Positions 36,101 through 47,697 of a stretch of DNA of 64,000 nucleotides are shown here, one piece after another. Numbering within the stretch: the stretch's first letter is position 1; every line of letters begins with the position of its first letter. Under the pieces are notes generated by a model. That model made no database searches. It was not told where the DNA came from and saw only the letters and a program-made list of their open reading frames with translations. Source of the DNA: Eonycteris spelaea (lineage: Eukaryota > Chordata > Mammalia > Chiroptera > Pteropodidae); contig PUFA01000225.1 of the NCBI GenBank assembly GCA_003508835.1, forward strand, positions 1,054,001 through 1,118,000, read 5' to 3'. The translations under genes and the position numbers were made by a program.

Positions 36101-39100
36101 TAGTGGAAGCTCAGCTGCTATCACTGAGGGGGATGGAGCAGGGCAGAGGGTTTCTTTCCCATCCTTCATCTTCAGAGGAGGGCTTCCCTAAAGAAAGTCC
36201 TAGGCCCTCCACCTGTGAGGGGCCAGCCAAGGGCCCAGGTCGCAGCATATATACTATAGCTCTAATGAGATGAGCCCTTCCCCAGGGTCCTGGTAGGGAC
36301 ACCCCACCCCAAACACATATACAGAAAGAACTCTGATGAGAAAAGAAAGGTCCTTGCCTTATGAGACCCACACACACACGCAATGTGCAGCCTGCCCTGG
36401 TCTCTAGCTCTGGCCCCAGCCCCTCTAATATCTCTGCTCATCTTTTTTTTAATTACAGTAAAAACATAACATGAAGTTTGTCATTTTAACCATTTTTAAA
36501 TGCATACTTCATAGTGTTTAGTACATTCACACTGTTATGCTGTCACCACCACATCTCCAGAACGTTTTCATCTTGCAAAACAAACTGTACCTACTGAATT
36601 AACCCCCTTTTTCTCTCTTCCCCAGCCCTTGGCACCACCATTCTACTTTCTATTTCTATTAATTTGACTGCTTTAGATACCTCATATAAGTGGAATCATA
36701 CAGTGTTTATCTTTTAAGACTGGCTTATTTTACTTAGGATGATGTCCTTAAGGTTTATCCGTGTAGCATGTGGCATGATGTCCTTCCTTGTTAAGGCCAT
36801 CATATCGCATTGCATGTATATACCACATTTTGCTTATTCATCCATCCACCGATGGACACCTGGGTTGCTTCCACCTCTTGGCTATTGTGAACAATACTGC
36901 TATGAACACGAGTATACAGATATCTCTCTTTGAGACCCTGCTTTTGGTTCTTTTAGATATATATCCACAAGTGAATTTACTGGATCATATGATAGGTTCC
37001 ATTTTCCATTTTTTGAGGAACTGCTATACTGTTTTTAATAGTGATTACACCATTTTCCATTCCCACCAACAGTGCGTAAGCGTTCCAATTTCTCCACATC
37101 CTTGCTAACACTTCTTTTCTAGGTATTTTTAATAGTAGTCATCCTAATGGATATGAGGGATATCTCGTAGGTTTGATTTGAAACCTTGCTCATCATGACA
37201 ATAGAGTGTCAGTGCTAGAATTGCCTTAACAGACTATCTGATCTGGCCCCTGAATTGTACGTTCTGCAGTCAAAAGCCTGAGGCCCTTGTAACTTGTGTA
37301 AGGTCCCCCTGGTCTGTGTGGGGAGGATGCCAGTGAGACAGCATGAAGCCCCTCCCTGTGGTCTCTTGTCGGAGACCTAAGGCTTTCAGTCCAGTGCCCT
37401 GTACATTACAGCACTTTGCCTTCTGCCATGATGCCCTAATCAACCTATGTACTTCTGCCTGGCTGCCTGCCTCTTCCTCCCTCTCCAAACCCGAAGGCTT
37501 TCCATTCTTAAAACAAATAAAGGAACTCACATTGCAGCCAGGGCCAGGGAGGGAGACACAATCCCAGCCTTTTTTGCAAGTCTTCAGTTTCATTGCAATT
37601 AAACTAGCTTTTAAATAGCTAGTCCTGGCTCCTATGTTTTTCCCTCTTAGCAATAATGAATGTAGTACTCTCTGGACCTCAGTTTCCTCATTTATAAGAC
37701 AGGGGTAAAAATAGCCCTTACCTCACTGAGTTCTTGATAGGATGAAATGGAAAATACACGTAGAGCTCTTAGCCTAGTGCGTAATCTACTTAATAGATGT
37801 TTGCCCAAGGAACTGGTAAAGAGCCACGCCTGATGGTCCCAGGGCTAGAACCCATGTCTCCTGACTTCCAGCCCGGTGCCTTTTCTACAAGAGTACACTT
37901 GACTCTCCCAGCCGAGAGAGTAGGGGAGCTGTATGGGGTGAGAGAGTTCAGAAGAGGAATAAAAAGCCTCTTCCGGACCAGCATTCCAAGTCTTGGGGAC
38001 CCTGGTCTTAATCCACAGCCCGTTCAGAAAGAAAATTGCTATGGCTGAGGCCCAAAGCCCTTCAAAACCAAACAAACTCTGATCTCAGCCCCGTGGAGCT
38101 CAGCTCGCAACAGCTGAGACAACACCACCCAAGGCTGAGGCCACTGAGAAAATGGACGAAGGCATAGGGGTCGGAGATTGCACTTTGAGGGGGGACCGCA
38201 AAGGAGTTTTGAGGTGTAAGCCACCTGGGGTGACTCAGCTGTGTGGTTCTTACCATCCTTTTACCCTTTACCTCTTCCTGACCGGAAGAGACCCTCCAGG
38301 TCACCGTGTGTTGGGTGGAAGAAGAGGGGCTGTGTTGTTTGGAGCACCGTGGGTTTGGTTTGGTTCCAGAGTTCTTGGAAGAAGGGCGGCTAGTGTGCTC
38401 ACTTCCTGCTGATTCTATTTCCTCCTCAAGCCCCTGATCCCAGACTACCTTTTCAACCTCGACACTATCCTCCTGGGACTCTGAAATTCCTGGGTTCTGT
38501 TTTCACCTTGTAGCACTGGGAAGTCTTCCAGAAGGTGACGGAGGTCTTCATCCTGGTGCCTGCACTGCTGGGCCTTAAGGGGAACCTGGAAATGACGCTG
38601 GCATCCAGGCTTTCCACCGCAGTAAGTGTCCTGGCTGGGAGGAGTGGGGCATGCAGAGGGCTCCAGGCAGCACAGGGCCGGGCTGGGAGATCACTACTGG
38701 CCATTCTCAACTGTTCAGGCCTGGAGTGTGGGGCTGGGGTGGGAGGGTGTAAGGAGATCCCAGGCGGGGTGTCCTGCTCCTGGCAGGAGCTCCCTGCCCC
38801 GAGTGGTTCCCAGGCTCAGTTTCTGGATGTCCCAGCCATCCCTGGACTCTTGCCCACCCCCTGCTTCGCAACCTGCCTCATGACTGTTTGCGCAGCTTTG
38901 ACAGTCAAGCATCACGCTGGTCCCTCCACCTGCACAGATGGGGGCCTCCTCTGATCTCCAGCCCTACTCTGCAGCTGGGCCGGAGCAGAGCCAGGCCTTC
39001 CAGCCCCCCTTCCATCCCATTCCCTTTCCCCATGGCTTTTAAAGGGGTAGACAAGGAGGGTTGCTCATCACTCCCACCTCCCACAACCCCTTAGATCAGC

Positions 39101-42100
39101 CATGATGATTCAGAGGCTGAACCAGATACAGGGCCATGAGGTGGGAGGTGGCAGGCAATAAAAGTTAGGAGGCCAGGGGAGCTAGGTGGCAAGGGTGTCC
39201 TTATATGGCCACAAGTCTGGAGCAAGCAGTAGAGCCATCCCTAGCCTCTCCCAGGTTGCCCTACTCCTGGCCTACTCCTGTTCCATCTCACTCCTTCCTT
39301 AACACTCTTGCAGCCTCAGTCCTGCACCAGTAGCTGGCTTTTCCTTCCCTAGGACAGCAAGCTAGGCTGCAGAACTGGGGATCCATCAGGTCATTCTAAC
39401 CCATGCAGAAATGGGCTGCCCAGTGAGCAGGGTAGAGAATGGAATCTGCCTCTGCTCAGTGGCTGTCTGAGAGGTGCAGAGTAAAGGAGGCTGCCTGGGG
39501 AGCCTCCTTCACGCCTCCACCCAGCCACAGGAGCTCAAGGTTCTTTAACTCCTTCCCTCTCACTCAAGCCCCCTGATCCTGCTTCACTCTGCATAGGGGT
39601 CATGTCCTGGTCCCAGTGGCATAGGCCGCATGCACTGCCTCCTGATCTAGGCAGGGTTCTAATGGATGGAGCTGTAGGCCTTTTCCAACCTGGAACTTCA
39701 GCCCTCTTTTCCCCCTCTCCCAGGCCAACATTGGGCACATGGACACACCCAAGGAGCTCTGGCGGATGATCACTGGGAACATGGCCCTCATCCAGGTAAG
39801 AGATCAGGGACCAGAGAGGTTGGGTTGAGCATCCTCCTTGGTCAGGAATCTGAGAGGCATAGGTCAGCCCAGCTGGCTCCTGAGTGAAGCTCCCACATCC
39901 TGCTGAGCTGGCTTCTCCCAAAGCAGCTTTAGGAGGTAACCAGGTTTCCCAGGAAAACAGCCAAAATGGAAAGGACCCCAGTATCTCAATGTCAGTTTTC
40001 AGCTCTCAGTAGTGCAGGGGGCTTGTGTCCCCACAAATCAGACTCAGGAATGCTGAGGTATCCTTGACCACCGTTGTCCCATGTCCCAATTAGGCCACAC
40101 GGGTTCTGCACTGGAGTCTTCCTTCCCCTTGAGGCCCAGGCCTTATCTCTGGACTGAAGTCTCAGGCGCTGTTGAACCTCACCCCAATCCCCAGAGGAAC
40201 ACATTCAGCCAGTAACATGTCCTGGGCTCCTGCAGGGTGTGCGGCCCAGTTTCTAGTGTCTGGTGTGAAACTAAATAAATAAAGACAGCATTCCCGCTTG
40301 GGAGGACTGGCCAGTCCCGCCCAGCCTACCTCCTGGGGCTGCTGAAGACCAGGAAGAGGTCTGGCCAAGTGCTCAGCGGCCTCAGCTAAGAAGCTCTCTG
40401 CCCGCTCCCCAGGTGCAGGCCACAGTGGTGGGCTTCCTGGCATCCATTGCAGCCGTCGTCTTTGGCTGGATCCCTGACGGCCACTTCAGTATCCCACATG
40501 CCTTCCTGCTCTGTGCCAGCAGCGTGGCCACAGCCTTCATTGCCTCCCTGGTACTGGGTAAGGAAGGGGCGGGAGGGGCAGGGCAGTAGGGAGGGCTGCC
40601 GCAGAGGTGTCAGCAGGGCCTGGCACCCCCAGGCCCTTCTGCTGCTATCCCTTTACCTCTTCTTACCCTGACTGACCCCTCCCCGTCCTCCCCAGGTATG
40701 ATCATGATTGGGGTCATCATTGGCTCTCGAAAGATTGGAATCAACCCAGACAATGTGGCTACTCCCATTGCCGCAAGCCTGGGTGACCTCATCACCTTGG
40801 CACTGCTGTCAGGCATCAGCTGGGGACTCTACCTGGAACTGGGTGAGGCTGAGGCCACCAAGGGTGTGACCTGGATGGACTCCTGGGTGGGATGGGACAG
40901 ATGGTAGTGGATTTGCAAATGTGTAAGCATTTCTTCTACGTTCTTTATTTAGTTGGAACCAGTTGTAATAACTCCCCACCTTAGAGAGGTGAGAATAAGT
41001 GCTTATCTCAAATTCATGTAGGCAGCAGGGGCTGGGGGGAAGTATCTAAGAAATATATTCTGCTGGGTCCTATGGATTACTGCTTCCCTTGGAAAGGGTA
41101 ACAGAAAGGAACTAAAAGCTGGAATCTGCTTGCAAAAGGAAGAAGAAGAGAGCGATTTCTGGGGTTCAAAGCAAGAAACCTAGAATCTGGTCTCTGCTCC
41201 CAAAGAGTCCAATGGTAGGGAAGCTTTTAACCTTGGTCTCCTCATCTACAAGATGGAAGAGGTTGGCCCCACCTATCTCCTGGGCTTAGCATGAGGATCA
41301 AATGAGCTAATATATTTTCAGGCATTTAGTGGGGCATTGCTGTAGATCTATTGGGATATTTGCAGACTGAGCCATGGGGAGGCAGGGAGCAGGGAGCCAC
41401 AGTGCTCACCTTCCTCTGTTCTCTGCCTCTCTCAGATGACTGGCAGTACATCTACCCCCTGGTGTGTGCCTTCTTCGTGGCCCTGCTTCCTGTCTGGGTG
41501 GTGCTAGCCCGACGGAGCCCAGCCACGAGGGAGGTGTTGTACTCAGGCTGGGAGCCTGTCATCATTGCCATGGCCATCAGCAGGTAGGCCCAGGCCCTGG
41601 GTCCACACCCCACCCTCCTCTACCCTGCCACAGACTCCCTTTGCAGCCCTAAAGAGAGGGAGCTTGGCACAGAAATGCCTTTAATAGTGCATCAGTCACA
41701 TGTCCTTCTGTTGCAAGTGACAGAAACCATCTGAAATGGGTGTCATTGAAAAGCAGAATGCTTTGGCTTAGGGAACTAAAAAGGCACAGCTAGATTCAGG
41801 AACAGAAATTATATCATCAGGGTTCCACTATTCTCCATCTCTTGGTTCTGCTTTTCCCTGTGCTGGCCTGGCCTACAGTTCCAGGCTTATACTTTCCTTA
41901 TTCATACTAACTCCAGTAGGAAGAGAGAGGTTTCTCTCAATGATTTCACAGGGTCCCATTATAGAATTTCATTGGCTGTCCTTCAGTCTCAAGACTATCC
42001 CGGAACCAATCACTGTGGCCTCAGGGTTGTGATGCTCAGATTGGATGGGCCTGGGGCCTAACCGTCATCTGAGCAATGCCGAGTGAACCACAGCAACTGA

Positions 42101-45100
42101 GTTTGAGACAGGCGGTTCCCTGAGGAAGAGCTCAGCACTGTTACCAGAAGGAGGAATAAATACTGAGCAGGCAGAACAGCAGAGGTTCTCACAAGCAGGT
42201 CACCCAGCGGGCGGCTCCTCTAGCTAGCTTGGGAAAGTGGCTGCCTGACCTGGCACCACCAGGGGGCCACTGTGCCAATTTGAATGTTATGAGCAGCAGC
42301 AGCTGGTTCTAGCAAAAGAGGTAAGGACTAGAAGATGAGGAACCCTGGGAGCCACTTTGCTTCCCTTCCTCCCCAAGGCCACATGGGCCTGTGCCTCTAA
42401 CCCGGGGGACTGGAACAGAACCCTTCAATGGTCTTTGTGTCATTTGTCTTTGTGTCTATGTAGTGTGGGAGGCCTCATCTTGGACAAGACTGTCTCAGAC
42501 CCCAACTTTGCAGGGATGGCTGTCTTCACACCTGTGATTAATGGTGAGCCTTGGCCTCAGCTGCCAGGGGGAAAGGAGAGGGCAGGAGGAGAGGACTTGG
42601 GGGGCTTTGTATTAGTCGGGGTTCCAGCAGGCAAGAGAATTCAGCTCAGGTAGCTCAAGACTTTAATGAAGGGACTGTTTCCAGAGGTGGGAGCAGGGTA
42701 GAAGGACCAACAGGAGATGTTGAGGCTCCCAGAGATTACCAACAACAGGAAGCCCTAGTTTCCAAGGGTAAAAGGGAGGAAACAGGGTTACGAGAGCCCA
42801 GAGAGAGTCATCCTCTGCCCCCAACAGGGGTAAGCCACTGCCATAAAGCAGAGGATCAGGAAAGAAATGCCGGACCTCTCCCTTTTCCCACCCTCTGTGA
42901 TCGCCTACTGCTTGGTTCTCTCGTTAAATAAACCCAGTGAGAAGCAGCCAACGGGAGGTTGGGCGATAGGACAATAGAAGTCAGCCTCGCAGGGCTCAGA
43001 GCAAGGCCAAGGAGAGCAGGGAGTAGGTTGGAAATGGGATGGCAACACTAACAAGCATAGTTCCTGGCAAGGTACCGGATTCCAGAGTAAAGAGCTCAAA
43101 CCTGATACTTGACATTTGTCACTGGAACCAGCGCATGAGCATCAGGTGCCTGGGTTTGCTCGGAGCTTTGGCCGAGGCAGGGCAGGCCCTCGTCCACGTC
43201 TGTGTGCAACAGGAGGTGCACACACTGTACGGGTGGGGCAGCCAGGCTCCCTGAGTCTGTAGATCTGCCTGTGTCCCTTCTACTCTCAGCCACACCAGGG
43301 ACACTTGGGACTGCCACATCTCCATAGCAGGGAGGACAGGAGGTGCCTGGAAAACTACCTCCTTAGAATGGAGGAGGTTGTCTTCCTTCTTAGTGTCTCA
43401 CTCTTCTTCTGGGGACTGTGAATGGGTCATGCCTTCCCCACTCACCCCTACCCCCATGTCTAAGGTCTTATGTGTCTCTGCAGGTGTTGGGGGCAATCTG
43501 GTGGCAGTGCAGGCCAGCCGCATCTCCACCTTCCTCCACATGAATGGGATGCCAGGGGAGAACTCTGAGCAAGCCCCTCGCCGCTGCCCCAGCCCTTGTA
43601 CCACCTTCTTCAGTCCTGGTAATGGCAGAATCCCAGCCTCCTAGGTCCATTCCAGCCCTGGAGGGAGGGGGCGAACAATCAGTGAACTTCACTTAAACTG
43701 GCGGGACCCAGATACACAGGCTCTTCTTCTCTGCTGGGCTGTGCCACCTGTTGTGGAGGGTGGAGCCCAGGCAGGAAGGTTGTCCTTTCCTGAGGCACCC
43801 TAGGGGCTGGTGAGCAGGGGATGGAGAGATAGAGGCAGTCAGCTGTCTGCTGTGCTGGAGTGTAGCATGGTACCTCCTGACTTTGAAAAACCTTCTGGGG
43901 CCAGGTTTCCTTCTCCTCCTCCTCACCCCCTTTCTCCCTGGTCCCAGATGTGAATTCTCGCTCGGCCCGGGTCCTCTTCCTCCTCGTGGTTCCAGGGCAC
44001 CTGGTGTTCCTCTACACCATCAGCTGTATGCAAGGCGGGCACACCACACTCACACTCATCTTCATCGTCTTCTATATGACAGCTGCACTGCTCCAGGTAT
44101 GGGCTTGACAGGGGCACAGGGGCCAGGGCTGCCCTGCAGGGATGGAAGGGGAGGCCCAGGCTTGGCTCGTCAGACGCTGCTGCCTCTTTCTCTGGGACTG
44201 ATAAACACCAGACGGAGGCTCAGGAGAACAAGCTATAGTTCCAACAGAGTCACTAACATGCTATGTGACTTTGGCCTGGTAGTTTTATCTCTGAGCCCAG
44301 TGATACATTTGTAAATTGAGGAAATGACCAGAGGTGGTGGTTTCAGGAAGGTGGTTACAGGGTGCTCAGCAGGTGGCTCCTTTGGCCACAGAGTTCCACT
44401 TCTCTGTTTTCGCATCTAAACACACTGTTTTGCATCTGGGCTCCTCAGGAGATTTTATATGAATTAAGCGTTTCACAGATGAAAAAGTGTCAAAACTGTA
44501 AGATCCTGTCCAGCCTTGCCTTCTTCATACTATGACACTGTCTCTCCTTTGTTGTATAAATTACAGTTTTTCAACCTTTTATTTTGAAATGATATATATA
44601 TTCACAAGAAGTACCAAAAAGCGTGTAGAGCGATCCAATATACTATCCACCCAGTTTCCCCCAGCGATGACCTCTTGCATAACTATAGTTCAATGTCAAA
44701 ACCAGGAAATCTTCGAGTTTATTCAGATTGCACCAGTTTTAGATGCACTTGTGCATGTGTGTTTAATTTGGTGTAGTTTTATCACATGTATAGATTTATG
44801 TAACCACCACCACAGTCAAGAACAAAGCTGTTTAATCATCACAAGACTCCCTCATGCTACCCCTTTATAGCCACACTCACCCTTATTATTGCATTTTAAA
44901 TTTCTGTAGATTTGTTTTTTGAATAGGTAATAACAATCACAGAGTTCAAAATTTTTAAAGTTCATAGTGAAACCTCAGTAAAAGGTCCTCTCTTCTGCCC
45001 TCTTCTCAGCCATCTAATTCTCTTCCTCACAGGCCATCAGTGTCATCCAATTCTTAAGTATCCTCCAAGCTTTTTCATATTTATATATGCAAACATATAT

Positions 45101-47271
45101 TTTTTCTTATTTTCCTCCTTTTTTTACACATAAGTAGTATACTATATACACTGTCCACACCCTGTTTTTTTCACATAATTTATCTTAGAGATCATTCTAC
45201 ATCAACATGTAAAGAGAACAGCACCCTGATTTTTATGGCTGCATTCTATACTATTATAGAGATGCACCTAATTTCATTGAACCAGTCCCCTGTTGGTAAT
45301 TCCTTATCCCTCCAACCCCTCACCCCCACCGTGAGAAAGGTTGTATGTTGGGGACATCTTGGCAAGGGCTGGGCTGAGAGCCAGCCATGTGCTTTATCCC
45401 TGCAGTCTTACCCAGGTCGTCACATTCCCTTACAGGTGGGAGTTAAGTGCACTTGGTGAGAAAGGGGAGGGTCTATGGCTGGAGGTTAGTCCTTGACCTA
45501 TTTTGGAAAGGATGAGCCTTAGTTCCATGACCCATGACAAGCACGCTGGGAGACACTCTCACCTCTGTTCTCTTCTCTAGACCTGCGGAAGGCCAGAGCC
45601 TGGCACTTGTTCCCTGTAAAGGTTCTTCCCAGTCCTTTGCTGCCTTCTCTCTCAGCCATGTGTCCCAGGGCCTGCTCAGGAGGCTGGAATGTGGGGACAG
45701 CTGCTGCTGTTCCCTTCCTGGGACATGTCCCAAAGTCCACCTGGCCATACTCTTTATTTGGAACTCTTCTGAAGCTGCTGGAAAGGATATGAAGTTATGA
45801 GGATGGGAGGGCTGGCCCGGGCCAAGGCCACGGGAGTGACAGGCAGCTATGTGCAGAGCACTGGGGAGTGTGAAGGGTGCTAAAACCATAATCTCTGGCT
45901 CCTTGGAATGAAGACAGAAGAACAACCAAGTTTACTTAAAAATAGATATTATTTATGGCTTCTGATTCCCATATCTGAGTCCCCTAGGGCAGAATTTATA
46001 TACCACGGTATTTGCAAAGTACAGTCAAGAGTAAAAAACTCCCAGATGACTGTGTTGGAGCTTTATCGTTAGACACCATTTCATTCTCACACAGATGCAG
46101 TCATTTAGGGAATGCAAATGTCAGGGACAGTGCAGAGCGTGTAGAAGATGTGGGCCTGCCCACTCCCCCATAGTATCTAAATCAAGCGCATTTCCTTTTT
46201 AAAAGTACATGTGAATCTCATTAAAATGCAGAATCTGTTTTAGGAGATCCAGGGTGAGGCCTGAGATTCTGCATTTTTAACAAGCTCCCAGCTGCTGTTG
46301 ATGCTCCTGGTCCTGGGCCACTAGCAGGGTTCGAATCTAGATCACTCTTAATTGTCTGGGGTAGTGGAAGGAAAGCAAGGGCACAGATAAATCAAAGCAA
46401 CAGATAATTCAAAATGTCTTTTGAATTGCTATGCACTGTTTGCTTTCTATTTAGCAGCTTGTTGGTAATTGTATTTTGCTAGGACTAACGATAAAACACA
46501 CTTGAATTCTTTGAGCTCACAACAGCAGAATGGAAAGGGTCAGGAGGAAGCCAGCTTGGGATAATCAGCTATTACTCAGACAACTGTGCCAGCAGCAGCC
46601 TCAAACACTGTCCTTATTCCACTCTGCTCCAAGGAGAAATAACTCGTATGAAAAGCCAACTCCAACCCTAGCCCCCTGCCAGGCTCCTGGAGAGGCCAAC
46701 GTGGCAGGAATTGGAGTGACCTGAGAATAGGATGACCTAGAATAAGAGGCAAGAGCGCTGAATTCCTGCAACATGTAGGATTTCAGTCAGGAAGCCCCTC
46801 ATTTGGTAAATTTGAGAGCAGAATGTCATGCTGATGTGGATGACTCCAGGGAGTAGAGCATCTCTCTTTCTAAAGGGCCTACATTACCTCTGTCATCTGC
46901 TCAAGGTGATCATTGCTGGGGTGGGGGAAGGGCACGGATATAAGGAGGTCACCTTGTAGAAAGATGAACTGTCCCAGCATTCAGGACTGGAAAGCCAAGG
47001 CTTGTGATGCAGTGATGGGTCCGATCTTGTGGCCTCTGGCTCCCCCTGGAGAGAGGGATGGCCACAGGCCCTTCTGTCTCTCCAGGTGCTGATTCTCCTG
47101 TACATCGCGGACTGGATGGTGCACTGGATGTGGGGCCGGGGCCTGGACCCAGACAACTTCTCCATCCCGTACTTGACAGCACTGGGGGACCTGCTTGGCA
47201 CTGGGCTCCTAGCACTCAGCTTCCATGTCCTCTGGCTCATTGGGGACCGAGACACGGATGTCGGGGACTAG
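32796..47271 (+). CDS. SLC41A1: SLC41A1, solute carrier family 41 member 1 (Mg2+ transporter)
   Basis: Known role: plasma-membrane Na+/Mg2+ exchanger built from two MgtE-like membrane domains. Coding exons: 32796-33170, 38514-38621, 39724-39795, 40413-40557, 40696-40842, 41436-41583, 42464-42543, 43484-43618, 43948-44096 and 47086-47271. All junctions are GT-AG, phases add exactly, and the product is 514 residues (human 513). The N-terminal 95 or so residues are polar and cytosolic; membrane segments follow from [20 protein letters not shown]. The two MgtE halves each carry a lining motif region ([15 protein letters not shown] in the first, [15 protein letters not shown] in the second). The start has G at -3. 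One extra Val in the N-terminus (VDVVVIES) accounts for the extra residue, and ELDDWQY replaces human ELNHWRY. No lesion was found. Confidence 0.97.
33171..38513 (+). other. SLC41A1 intron 2
   Basis: This is the largest SLC41A1 intron after the start codon. It carries a reverse L1 (36444-37170), a MIR at about 37660-37830 (CTCAGTTTCCTCATTTATAA), an L2-like piece near 34080-34170, and C-rich tracts at 34880-34910 and 35220-35245. No additional exon is evident. Confidence 0.55.
36444..37170 (-). mobile_element. L1 3' fragment, reverse orientation, in SLC41A1 intron 2
   Basis: In reverse complement it reads as an L1 3' end: ACATAACATGAAGTTTGTCA and TCATCTTGCAAAACAAACTG on the + strand, then CACAGTGTTTATC-like text and the ORF2 segment TTCCATTCCCACCAACAGTG. 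Antisense to the host gene. Confidence 0.75.
38514..39795 (+). CDS. SLC41A1: SLC41A1 coding exons 2 and 3 (38514-38621, 39724-39795)
   Basis: 36 codons ([11 protein letters not shown] to LASRLSTA) and 24 codons ([13 protein letters not shown] to MALIQ), both phase 0/0. They encode the first MgtE signature ([11 protein letters not shown]) and the loop after it. The first donor is GTAAGT, the optimum. Confidence 0.95.
40413..41583 (+). CDS. SLC41A1: SLC41A1 coding exons 4 to 6 (40413-40557, 40696-40842, 41436-41583)
   Basis: These exons encode the middle membrane helices. [19 protein letters not shown] leads to SLVLG, then [19 protein letters not shown] to SWGLYLEL, then [20 protein letters not shown] to [20 protein letters not shown] is the MgtE-type Asn/Pro/Asp motif ending the first half. 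Confidence 0.95.
41584..43483 (+). other. SLC41A1 introns 6 and 7, with ancient repeats
   Basis: About 41690-42150 reads like an old dispersed mammalian repeat (TTGCAAGTGACAGAAACCAT onward), and 42610-42800 like another (GTATTAGTCGGGGTTCCAGC). I cannot name their families by eye. The coding exon 42464-42543 lies between them. Confidence 0.4.
42464..44096 (+). CDS. SLC41A1: SLC41A1 coding exons 7 to 9 (42464-42543, 43484-43618, 43948-44096)
   Basis: [20 protein letters not shown] opens the second MgtE half; [14 protein letters not shown] and the Cys/Pro-rich loop [13 protein letters not shown] follow. The third exon encodes [20 protein letters not shown] to MTAALLQ. Phases 2, 1 and 1 fit exactly. 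Confidence 0.95.
44097..47085 (+). other. SLC41A1 last intron
   Basis: This 3-kb intron carries a reverse L1 (44555-45300), a degraded hAT-Charlie-like element at about 46185-46330 (CTCATTAAAATGCAGAATCT to GATGCTCCTGGTC) and otherwise unique sequence. The minus-strand open frame of 150 codons at 45473-45925 has no domain. Confidence 0.5.
44555..45300 (-). mobile_element. L1 3' fragment, reverse orientation
   Basis: Reverse-complement L1 3' UTR-like text (CTTTTATTTTGAAATGATAT, CCACCACCACAGTCAAGAAC, CTGCATTCTATACTATTATA). Old. Antisense to SLC41A1. Confidence 0.65.
47086..47271 (+). CDS. SLC41A1: SLC41A1 last coding exon
   Basis: 61 codons ([20 protein letters not shown] to GDRDTDVGD) and TAG at 47269-47271. 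They encode the last helices, with a second Asn/Pro-type motif [15 protein letters not shown] mirroring [15 protein letters not shown] of the first half. That repeat shows the internal duplication of the MgtE fold. Confidence 0.96.
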   Translation: MLILLYIADWMVHWMWGRGLDPDNFSIPYLTALGDLLGTGLLALSFHVLWLIGDRDTDVGD

Positions 47272-47675
47272 CCTGGTCACTCAAATTTCTCCCACCCCTC
47301 TGCACTTTCTCTTTGAATTTAGTCTTGTTCTCCTTCCCCCACCCCATTCCGCACCCCCACCTCTTTCTAGGACTTCACTTTGATACCGAATTCTCATTAT
47401 TTTCAATGGGAATTTTTATACATTGAGCCAAGTTTGTAAAGCAAGAATTCAGGCAGGACAGATGGACTGAGACAAGCAGTACAAGTAGATTTTAGAGACA
47501 ATCACCAAGTGCAATTTCATGGTGGGTGCCTCCAGGCGAGGTGGGTTGGGGCAGGAGTTTCCATCTGGGATCTGGGCACATGCTTTAGCAAACTTAGTCT
47601 TGGCCTTAATGAGAAACCCTTTGTAAGTGGGCTCTGGTGATTTTCTTTTTGGTTGAACAGGGGGATAAATATCAC

Positions 47676-47697
47676 CACACACACACACACACACACA
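47676..47697. repeat. (AC)11 microsatellite in the SLC41A1 3' UTR
   Basis: Eleven uninterrupted AC units, followed by ATATTTTT. It would be transcribed. Confidence 0.9.

Noticed and set aside
45473..45925. 150-codon minus-strand open frame in the SLC41A1 last intron
   Set aside because: No domain. Parallel open frames on the other strand suggest composition.
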